From Tremella fuciformis (taxonomy: Eukaryota; Basidiomycota; Tremellomycetes; Tremellales; Tremellaceae), in contig CP136493.1 in the NCBI GenBank assembly GCA_032768795.1, forward strand, positions 310,001-374,000: a stretch of 64,000 nucleotides of DNA, written 5' to 3'. Shown in pieces: positions 55,806 through 64,000 of this stretch. Position numbers and translations under genes: made by a program. The notes below the pieces were generated by a model. That model was not told where the DNA came from. It was given only the letters and a program-made list of their open reading frames with translations, and searched no databases. The number at the start of each line of letters is the position of its first letter. Positions within the stretch are counted from its first letter, which is position 1.

Positions 55806-56034
55806 TCAAACTTTCTCTCAACAAGGCAGCTCGGTCCAAGCGACGCATCTATGCCTCAAACCACAAGACAGATGGTCTGGAGGACTGGAGAAGGACAATC
55901 TTTGTGGATGAGGCATCTCTGAGGAACAATGGCATGCTCCAGACCTGGGTGATGCGCAGACCAGGAGAGGAGTGGCTGGAAGATTGTATGACGCCCAAGC
56001 TCCTCTCTGGCAGGACATCCATCATGATCTGGGT

Positions 56035-56442
56035 GTCACGCTGGGGTTGGATGTATGAGGAGTGATCTTGAGGGTTGAGGGGGTAGTCTCTGACATGTCT
56101 GAGCGAGGGTGACTGAGGGTACTGAGGTTGTTGGGTTAGAACCAACTGTGTGACTTTGTACAAGGAAGTACAAGATACATCGCTTAAGAAGGAAAGCAAT
56201 GTCAAACAAACTACAGGGTTTATATAGTCTATGTAGAGCAAACTACCTATATCCCTGATATAGGTTCGCCCGAAATCTCTATGTCGGTATGTCTCTGCTC
56301 CTGCCCTTGGGATATATATACTCTATGTACGATATGTAGAGAATAGGACAAAAAAGATAGAAAGATATACGAATAGACAGGGAGATATGGGAAATAGCTA
56401 TATCCACTAGGGCTGGATAGGGCAAATATGCGGTTCATGACA
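56035..56442 (-). repeat. Solo LTR, family D, TSD CTGGG
   Basis: 408 bp, TGTCACGC..TTCATGACA, flanked by CTGGG at 56,030-56,034 and 56,443-56,447. Reverse-oriented relative of 2025-2547, with the same short leader ORF and the GTTGG/CCAAC hairpin at 56,130-56,146. It interrupts the Tc1-type transposase at its MIWG motif. Confidence 0.95.
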
Positions 56443-56933
56443 CTGGGGGGCTGTGTGGCATGGAGGGCAATCCAAACTGGTCCAATTTGATGTCAGTAGC
56501 AGCCAGGGGAGAAGGAAAGGTGTTTCTGTGGCCATCTATTGAGATCAGACCACTCTAGGCAAAGCTCAAACGGTGCTGGATGTGAGTCAACAACAATTGG
56601 AGAGGTTATCAAGGCAACACCAGGATCCTTGAGGACAATGCGAGGATACATGTAGCACGAACCAACAGAGAAGTCGGCCTGCAACAACACTTTGAGTACC
56701 TTGATCACCCTCCCTACTCCCCAGACCTGAACCCCATCGAAAACTGCTGGTCTTGGATCAATTGAAGGCTTGCAGCAATGTCCAGGAGGCTTACCAGCAT
56801 GGACAAGCTGTTTATGGCAGCAGAGGCTATATGGAATTCAATTCCGCAGGCGTATATAGACAGGATGGTGGACAGCATACCCAAGAGGCTGAAGGAGATC
56901 AGAAAGCGGCAAGGATTTGCAACAAAGTATTGA

Positions 56934-57700
56934 TTTTGGTGAGTTCTCGTGCACGCCATTGGAAGCGCACGGTTCATTTCCCTTATCTCGCTTATCCTCA
57001 GAGTTTCAGGATGATTGCATGCATACTTGACCCAGAGCGCACTAAGGAGGGCTTTAAGACGCACGAAAATCACGTGTTCAATCAGTTCTGATGCCAACTG
57101 TACGGTCTGGGATGTGCCAGACGATTGAAGGTAGAAGGTAGAAGATCAAAGTCGATTGTCGAAGTCGATGGGCGCTCAAGGCTGAGTGCGCAAGGAAGCA
57201 GACTCGAGTGCAAGAAAGCCATGAGAAGTAACTACAAGAATCGATGTCTGGGGAGAAGATCTCTGCGGCCAGAAGGGCCGCTTTATATAGTACTTGTGAT
57301 ATGCATGCCGTAGGGGATTTGCCACCCATCTTATTGCGTGCTGAGTAATATGTAACCGTGCTCCTTGCCTCCCTTTCTATTGTATGCTCTCCTTGCACCA
57401 TACTCTTCCCTGAGGAGACAATAAGTACCTTGTATGCAAACGATAGGCCATGTGCAAGGAGGGTTTGATTGTACCTCAGCCGAGCAGGTTTGCGGTGCTT
57501 CCCCTCAGGTTATGCCATGCCTGCTTGTTGTATTTGATCTCATCCGAAGGTGTAAGACCCTGGGGCACTTTGTCCAGACCGTTGTGTCTTGGATGAGGAT
57601 ATTGTCCTCTTGTCGGCTGAAGGGACTGGTTGTTGTGTGCCCTTTTGTCTGCGGATTGATGGCTTGTGTTACGAGCGGAGTTGCAGGGTCATAACACTTG
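56934..57700. other. Unassigned, LTR-like sequence
   Basis: Part of it (about 57,265-57,330: CGCTTTATATAGTAC, then GGGGATTTGCCACCC) resembles the promoter part of the LTR at 49,731-50,292, but I could not find both ends. It also holds the 3' flank of the Tc1-type element; no terminal inverted repeat was identified. Confidence 0.35.
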
Positions 57701-58467
57701 TGTTGTGATACCTCTCTGTCTCTGTCCAAGTTCCCGTCACTGGGTGATCAAAACTCTTTGATTTTGGCAAGGCTGGGCACGGCTGGCAGAAAGAAGACAA
57801 GGGTGAGGGGCTTGAAATACTTGTAGAGTCTCAGCGAGTGTCATCAAGTGTGGGCAAGGTTGGCTACGCCAGGCAAGATAAGGCAAGATGTGGCTGCCAA
57901 CAGGTGCTAGACTTTAGCAACTGTTAACGAGATGGAGAAAGAGAGTCAGTGGAGGGAATAAGTCCCATGCAACTCAATAGCAAGAGTACTGGTGTTCTGT
58001 GAGGGCTCTGCAAGCCTTTGGTATCTTACGGTGCATCTGTTGGTCTTTGTGACTTGGTTTCTGTGAACTTGGCAAGCTCTCTGTCCATCTACCTTGTGCT
58101 CATTGCTCTCGTTTTCTGTTGCTGGATATGGCAAGAATTTTGAGTAAGCATCGAGAGATTCCAGGGTGCTGGAACGGCGAGCAACCGGCAAGCAACAGTA
58201 ATCCCTCGCCTGGTCACTGAGAGCTTTGGCAACAACAAGACCCAGCTGCGAGACGTGCTCTTGAACCAACGGATCCGGAAGGTACAATGAGGGTTGTCCT
58301 TGATGGAACCCTCTGGTCTGATGGATGCGGAAATATCACGTTGGTTGTCTCGGCGAGCTTGGGCCAAGCCGTGGCGGGTTTGGGCAAGCTCCGATGAGTG
58401 AACAACCTTGTGTAAACTTGCGTACGTTTGACCCGTTCTGGCTGCTGCTTTGGTGTCATTTGTGACA
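57701..58467. repeat. Dispersed repeat, family C
   Basis: Same block order as 46,072-46,772, ending GGTGTCATTTGTGACA. It may be a solo LTR, but the flanks ACTTG and CAATG do not match. Confidence 0.55.
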
Positions 58468-58734
58468 CAATGCCCACCGCTGGCTGACAATTAAAGTGGC
58501 CAAGCCAGGCTGATACTTTCTGGATTGTCTGTGAGGTAGACCCATGCTGTGTCCCAGCTGTTTCCTTTTGTGAGCTGGTTGTGCGTATGATCACATGTTG
58601 GTTGGTCTTGATCGTTATGTTGTTATTGTCCGTCAAGGTCTGGGTGATTGAGCCAGCTGTCATATGTTGGCTTTGATCAGTCAGGCGCATCTGTCAAGTC
58701 TAAGGCTCATAGCCGCAAGCCGTCAGGAGATATC

Positions 58735-59585
58735 TGTCACGTCGGCCACGCCTCCATGATCACCAACTCACGCCTACGACCTCCGTCCCAGCCCAGCACA
58801 CCTGTCAGACACATGAGAATACCGTCGAGCCTCGAGTAGCTTTGACGACTCTAGAGCTCAAGCCTCATTGATGGTGTTTCAAGGAGAAGGCCCGAGGCGG
58901 TGCAGAGGCGGGCACGGGTGATATATATACAAGTCCTCCGTCACAACAACCGCCTTCTCTGTCCAGGGCCCGACGGGCATGTACACCGAGCAGTTGTCGT
59001 GGGGCTCATTGAAGTCAACAAGTATGAGCGAGGAGCTCGGCAAGGGGCTTGCTGAGCTTGAAGAGGTGAACGGGTTGAGTGAAGGGTGCGACGAGGGACT
59101 CGTCAAACTCGGCGAGCGGGAAGGTGAACTCGATGAGTGAGAGCAAGTTGAGAGAGTTGGATGGGGAACTTGGCGGGGAACTCGGTGTTGCTAGCAGGCC
59201 AAGCGACAGGACGGAGCAGGCAGTCTACGTGTCTGCAGAGAACAACAATTGGGAGAAGACTACGGAGTGTATCACGCACCCAGTCTTCCTAAGTATCTGT
59301 CATCCCTTGGCGAGCTTGGCGAGTGATGCGTTGAATCAACAAGTCCAAGCTCCATCTCCTCACGTGACTTCCATGTGCTCTCCCTACATCTGTCGTGACA
59401 TCCTCAGCTGTAGACCATCCTTAGCACCGTGGTATTGAGTCTCATGGATAGAAAGTAACGGCGCAGCCGTGTTGTCGACGCACAAGAGGCTGTAGGAAAC
59501 ACCTTCTCGTGGAGGACAGAGACAGATCAACAGAGAGCATGTGTGAGAGGGCCTATCAGTCGACGACCGGCCTGGCCCCATGACA
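58735..59585 (-). repeat. Family A solo LTR, TSD ATATC, with nested LTR
   Basis: TGTCACGTCGG..CCCATGACA flanked by ATATC at 58,730-58,734 and 59,586-59,590. Length is 851 bp, or 384 bp once the nested element at 58,939-59,400 and one TSD copy are removed, close to the 403-bp copy at 44,983. Confidence 0.95.
58939..59400 (-). repeat. Family B solo LTR nested in a family A LTR, TSD TCCTC
   Basis: 462 bp ending CGTGACA; its first base is C rather than the usual T. Flanked by TCCTC at 58,934-58,938 and 59,401-59,405. Matches 537-1042 along its length. Confidence 0.9.
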
Positions 59586-59742
59586 ATATCAATGGGACTA
59601 TTGCAACTACGTAAATGGGATAAATGGGTTAAATTGCGCCGAGAATAACGACCTCGTTGCCTCCTCACTTTTCTTATCTTCTTCTATCTTCTGTCTCTAG
59701 CATTCCCGATTGTCCCGCATCTGTTGGATATGAACCCCGGAT

Positions 59743-60695
59743 GTGTTATGCCCACAAGGGTCTCTGATTCATATACGTCCTCTCAAGGATGCCATCTCTC
59801 TCAACTGGCCTATCCTCACCGGATGTTATCATCGCTTCCATGGACCTCGAGGGTATACTGGGGAGAACGAGTATTGCAAAGACCTGCGAGACATTTTCAA
59901 CGGCTTGATCGCCCCTCCCATGCTGGGCAGGGTCCAGATAGACGACAAGCTGAACATGCGGGATATAGCTCGGGAAGAGTGGGATACCATGAACAAGGTG
60001 CCGCGTCTACATGACATTTTTGATCAAGAGGCGGCCGCCCGGGACCACTCGGAGAGTACGGTCTGACGACACCTGATCTTGCCACACGCCTCATGGAGGG
60101 ATTCAATGAGCTCGGTGTCGAGTCTTAAGATCGGTGCAGGGACGACTTCGTTCAGGTGGGAGCAATCGGCAAGCTGAAATTCAACAATTACACGTCCGAC
60201 AAGGTAGCAAAACGTGATGCTCAGCTGCTCGAGGCAAACTGCCAAACCATATGGTACTTAAGCTGCGGTTCAAAGCTGTTTGGCCTGCGGAGCGGCCTCC
60301 TCATCATCAATGATGTGTTTAAACGGTTCTATGTAATGGACAAGACCAGTCTGGCGGTTGAAGTTGACGCCACCTCCACCTCTACCTCGAGGCAGTCCCT
60401 CACCAAGCTGTTGCCTTCTACCCCTCGCAGGGCCCAATCATCATCGCAACGCACCCACGTGGATCACGATGTTCTCCGCAGAGGCATGGATGACAAACAG
60501 TGTCGCCAGCTGTATACCTTGTGTCATGACCAGCCAAGCCATCAATCAGCCAAAACAGTCTGTGCGCGCCGTGCGCTCTGGGTGCGCTCTTGTGCGCCCC
60601 AAGTGCGGTCCTGTGCGCCCCATGTGTGGTCATGTGCGGTCCACTGTGCGGTCCTGTGCGCTCCTCTGTGCGCTCCTGTGCGCTCCCATCTGTAA
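59743..60695 (+). pseudogene. Unknown protein fragments, probably of a mobile element
   Basis: Two plus-strand frames (59,743-60,066 and 60,156-60,695) read like parts of one gene: a Tyr/Asp-rich domain (GRVQIDDKLNMRDIAREEWD) and a later one (AQLLEANCQTIWYLSCGSKLFGL). I do not recognise the family. The second frame runs into a short tandem repeat and LTR-like sequence and has no conserved end. Confidence 0.3.
60570..60692. repeat. Minisatellite of about 10 bp (GTGCGCTCCT-like)
   Basis: Roughly ten degenerate units of GTGCGC/GTGCGGTCCT. It is followed at 60,705-60,810 by several TCGACA/TCGACAA motifs. Confidence 0.7.
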
Positions 60696-60820
60696 CTTGG
60701 ATTTCTGGTCGATCGCAATCGACAATGGATCGACATGATCGACAAAGTGTTCCCACTCAATTGACAGAGTCGACAATGTACCACTTGGCAGTCAACATGA
60801 TCGACATTTCTTCCTAGACC

Positions 60821-61294
60821 TGTCATTCAGGTCAACCACTTAGGTTTGGTAGCGCACGCTTCACTTATTCTAGTTTCTCGTGTTCTCGTATTCTTGTGTT
60901 CTCGTGCTCCCGTGATCTAGGTACATCAGAGTTAGGCTTCAAGCCATCTCAGATATACGCAGGTACCAAACCAAGTATATACTGGATACACGCTCTTGTA
61001 CCTCCACTTGCTTGATAAGCGATACTCTTTATTTAGTCCCTCCTGTAGTCATGTGAAGGGGATATAAACCCAGAGGTTTTGCCTCTGACCCCCTTCTTCT
61101 CTAGCAATGGATCTCTACTGTACTTTCTTCTACAGTTAAGTCACACAGTTGGTTTCGCCCAACACTCTCGTCCTAAGGCAGACTTCTAGGCTTTGCGAGC
61201 CAGAGACTAAGCCCCCGGGCAACCTCGTTGTACCTTCGCGTACATTCTCGCCACACCGCTCTTCAGGTGTGGAACCCCCCGTGACACCGTGACA
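60821..61294 (+). repeat. LTR-like sequence (boundaries tentative)
   Basis: Starts TGTCATTCAGG and ends ACCGTGACA. It contains GGGGATATAAACCC (61,058-61,071), a short ORF (ATG 61,107, stop 61,137-61,139) and a GTTGG-N6-CCAAC hairpin (61,148-61,163), as in the other LTRs here. The flanks AGACC and CAAAG do not match, so it may be part of a larger element. Confidence 0.55.
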
Positions 61295-61465
61295 CAAAGG
61301 GGACCCTTGTAGCTTTTTCCAGCGCTGGGTAAACTTATTCCGCAAGTCTCATGGTCGGAACTATACACCTTTTGACGAGCCGATTAAGGATCTCTAACCC
61401 ATTTCCAGATCAGAGCGAAACTGGCGGAGTTAATACCCCCAAAAGTCCCGTACGTCTGCCCAAGG

Positions 61466-62032
61466 TGTCATGACTCGCAATATCATGAATGGGGCCTGGC
61501 CAAAATCCGAGACACGGCTAAGACAGTAGAACTATTTTTGGAACAAGACCCTGAAACCTTACATAGACAGAGATAAGGAATACTCTAAGAAAGGTCGTAG
61601 AACACTCTCAGAGCACTCTCAGAGCACTCTCAGAACACTCTTAGAGTTTTCTCTTAGAAGATTCTCGTAGAACGCACGTAGAACACTCTTAGAAGGTTCT
61701 AAGAGTATTATTCAGATAAGACTCTTTGTACGCTCTTAGTATGTTCTCAGAACACTCTGAGATCACTCGTAGAACAAATGTTTGCCACCCAGTCCTCGCT
61801 CTTAGAGCAGAACTGAAGTGTATAAAAGACAGGCCCATCCGGTGCCAAAGTCTTTTCCCCAGCAATGGATCTTGTGTCTTCTCTTCGCACAAAGTCACTC
61901 AGTTGGTCTTAACCCAACACTTCAGTCACCTCAGTACCTAAGGCAGTCATCAAGCTCTACGAGCCAGAGACTAAACCCCTTCAGTACCCAAGGCAGACCT
62001 CTCGCTACCGCAGACTACCCGCAGGCGTGACA
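61466..62032 (+). repeat. LTR, probably solo (family F), flanked by CAAGG
   Basis: 567 bp, TGTCATGACTC..GCGTGACA, flanked by CAAGG (61,461-61,465; 62,033-62,037). The promoter half has CACTCTCAGAG repeats (about 61,600-61,650) and TGTATAAAAGA (61,818-61,828); then ATG 61,865 with stop 61,910-61,912 inside a GTTGG/CCAAC hairpin. Caution: the sequence after it (GGGGACCCTTG) also follows the LTR ending at 61,294, so it may instead be element leader and the CAAGG match chance. Confidence 0.75.
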
Positions 62033-62178
62033 CAAGGGGGGACCCTTGCAGCTTTTGCCGCAGCTGGATAAAATTATTTGGCAAGTCTAATGCCCATTAC
62101 CATACACAGTTTGATGAGCTGATTCCAAATCTCTGACTTGTTTCTCAATTACTTGAGAACTGAGAGAGTCAAATGCAT

Positions 62179-62367
62179 CTATCTACCAAACAACTCATCT
62201 GCAGTTACTAAGTTCTCATAATGCTCACTTGCTAAGTAAAGGCCAATACTATCCTCACCTTCTCCTATCTCATACCACTGATGGCTGCCATCATTATGCC
62301 GCTTGTAGACTGTGATCGTGACATTGTATGCCCCACTCAAGGCCTTTAGCATCAAGTCCTCACCCAA
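62179..62367 (-). pseudogene. OTU-type cysteine protease C-terminal fragment
   Basis: The minus-strand frame LGEDLMLKALSGAYNVTITVY and later IGLYLASEHYENLV matches the second half of OTU-domain proteases, including the strand around the catalytic His in EHYENL (consensus HY). An in-frame TAA just upstream and no Cys-containing half mean only a fragment remains. OTU domains occur in deubiquitinating enzymes and in some transposable elements; given the surroundings the latter is likelier. Confidence 0.55.
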
Positions 62368-63437
62368 AGTCCCCGCCTTGTGTTACGGGCACTCGTCCCT
62401 GGTAGGTCTGCAGTTGGTGAGAGACCAGAGACAAGGTAGACGGCAAAGGTTTACTGAGTGTCTGCCTGGGATGCAGACGAGGATCTCAGTGAAGAAGTCT
62501 GACAGTGGTGTCACTGTCTGGAATGGCTTGGAAGGATCCGAGGGCAAGCCAAGGGGGGATGGGTGAAGGGAGCTATGACAAGAGGTAAAGTCAAGTGCAG
62601 ACCCTATGAAGACTACAAGTAACAAATCAATAGCTGGATCCTTGGGATTCTTCAGACCCAACAAAGGGGGTTTATATCCCCTGCAGCGACCCCAATTTGC
62701 CACCCAAAATACGTTCTCGCTGATCAATCTTTCTCGCGCTGCGGAGCTATTGCTGATTCAGCTGGCAGAGGTGGGAGTGTGTCGATGGCGGAGGTGAGGC
62801 GCGTGACATTGGTGGAGGTTGCTATTTGCGTGTCGTATTGTAGTATGTATGATCACAGGTGGCGGAGGCGGAACGCTAATAATGTTTGGGCCCGGAGTGT
62901 GGATATCCTTGCGGGCAGTGGATCCAGATGATGGCAGAGCGTGCTGCCCGGCGGAGGCTGGTGGAGGGCTGTTGATAGTTTGGCGGAGGTTGAACTTAGG
63001 CAAATGAAAAGGAGTATGACACTGGTGGAGGCAGACCTCCAGATGATAGTCCCTGGGCTGGGGGGTATGGCCAGAGGTTTTAATCCCTCATAGCTAAGGG
63101 GTGCACAGGGGCGCACCAGGAACGCACAAAGCGCACCCATGGCCCAATCCAACCAATGGGAGCGAGTATTGGTTCACCTGAACGGGTCAGAGGCATATAT
63201 AAGACCGCACGTTCAGCCCCAAGGATCCTTTTCCCCAAGGATCAATTCAATCAATCTAGACAGTCATACATTACACCCTAGTCCTAGAGCCTTGCACTTG
63301 ACTTTACCATCATTGCTCGCTCCTCCACCACCTCCGCTTGCCACAACGCCTATCTCCGTGGGATCCTTCAAGCACCGCCACCAAACCTCCACGACACCTA
63401 TACAAACCAAGCAGGACCATCAGACATCTTCAGATAG
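62368..63437. other. Unassigned, leader- or LTR-like sequence
   Basis: No conserved frame. Near 63,195-63,245, AGGCATATATAAGACC is followed by TTTTCCCCAAGGATCAATTC, similar to the transcription-start region of the LTRs in this window, so this may be an LTR whose ends I could not place. Confidence 0.35.
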
Positions 63438-63489
63438 TGTCATGACATGGTCATGACCCTTGCGGAGCCCCATTGCTTATATGGAGCGC

Positions 63490-63715
63490 CCAAATAGCGA
63501 TCGACAAAATCGACAACAAGGTCAGAGTGGCTACAGACAAAGTCGACAGGTCAACTACAAGGCCACCGACAGAATCGACATCTGAGGCGCTTCCCAATCG
63601 ACAGGATCGACAATCGAGGCATTTCCCGACCGACAGAACCGACAGTCGAGGGATTTATCGAACGACAGAGCCGACAATCGAGGCATTTTGCGATCGACAC
63701 TGTCGACACTTAGGG
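63490..63715. repeat. TCGACA-rich imperfect tandem repeat
   Basis: About twelve occurrences of CGACA in spaced pairs (CGACAGAATCGACA, CGACAGGATCGACAATCGAGGCATTT, and so on), with a loose 40-50 bp higher-order period in the second half. A smaller cluster lies at 60,705-60,810. Confidence 0.75.
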
Positions 63716-64000
63716 CCTCAACCCCCTTGACGGACCTTGTGGGGAGGTCAACCAATCAGAGAAGGGCCCAAGGCTATGGTGAGGTAAATGCCTCAGATGA
63801 GCCTAGACCTTCCCGCAACAAGGTTACGACTGGGAGAAGCCCCTGAGTGCTGTCATGACCCGGCAAATTTACCACCAAGGTCGCGTCATTGACTCAATTA
63901 TCTGTCGCATTTGTCTCCTTCATGGCTCTTGCTATGAAGGGAGATGACCGACACTTGACTATGCCCCGTCGGACACCCGGCATAGCTTAAGGATGCATAG
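63716..64000. other. Unassigned right end
   Basis: TGTCATGACCCGG at 63,852 could be the start of an LTR that runs out of the window. Confidence 0.3.

Larger units (their letters stand above)
48635..56933 (+). pseudogene. Tc1-type transposase split by two retroelement insertions
   Basis: Parts: 48,635-48,988, 55,811-56,034 and 56,448-56,933; removing one TSD copy at each site restores the frame. The N-terminal helix-turn-helix (TPYRQVANENNCSIGSVSRL, then RHGRPSR) binds transposon ends. Catalytic motifs are TIFVDEAS (first Asp), LEDNARIH (second Asp) and HPPYSPDLNPIEN (Glu; DD34E type). The end, KEIRKRQGFATKY, is a normal fungal Tc1 C-terminus. Besides the chromovirus (TSD TCAAA) and a solo LTR (TSD CTGGG), TGA codons at 56,540, 56,583 and 56,763 and a 1-nt frame change near 56,560 disable it. 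Confidence 0.85.

Overview
This is a nuclear window from a filamentous or yeast-like fungus, most likely a basidiomycete. The evidence is numerous short GT-AG introns (about 40-160 nt) with CTGAC/CTGAT-like branch sites, Zn(II)2Cys6-like regulators, Ty3/gypsy elements with a chromodomain, Ty1/copia remnants, Fot1/pogo and Tc1-type DNA transposons, and an OrsD-type C2H2 fragment. All identifications come from reading the sequence; no database search was run.

Layout. 1-3.2 kb: a nest of retroelements (gypsy gag running off the left edge, its LTR inside another LTR inside a Fot1/pogo transposase, then a copia-type fragment holding a solo LTR). 4.4-22 kb: the main block of single-copy genes. It holds a 219-aa coiled-coil protein opposite an AT-hook protein; a 1158-aa Zn2Cys6-like regulator head-to-head with a 398-aa acidic/coiled-coil protein; a 13-exon, 1285-aa divergent myosin-motor protein; and a second head-to-head pair of coiled-coil/acidic proteins (334 and 460 aa). 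For all but the AT-hook pair the exon phases close exactly. 22-25 kb: a compact copia-type element with gag, zinc knuckle and protease but no visible integrase or reverse transcriptase. 25.2-32.7 kb: a GC-rich island of decayed bacterial- or giant-virus-like genes (Ig-like fragment, IS5-type transposase, ricin-type beta-trefoil lectin, GNAT acetyltransferase, secreted beta-helix protein). 33.1-38.9 kb: a decayed gypsy element with 435-bp LTRs. 40-41.8 kb: a second Zn2Cys6-like gene with a 92-residue internal duplication. 42-64 kb: mostly nested mobile DNA. This includes a full-length chromovirus (48,989-55,805, TSD TCAAA, LTRs that read as identical, open 1361-codon pol) sitting inside a Tc1-type transposase, and at least six solo LTRs with perfect 5-bp target duplications.

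How parts work together. The regulator and coiled-coil genes share very short divergent promoters and may be co-regulated. The transposable elements record successive insertions, and the TSDs let the order be read (for example, a solo LTR lies 10 bp upstream of the gag start of the chromovirus). All premature stops checked in the host-type transposons are TGA where an Arg CGA is expected, which fits CpG decay. Several LTR families share a short leader ORF, and some also share an overlapping hairpin.
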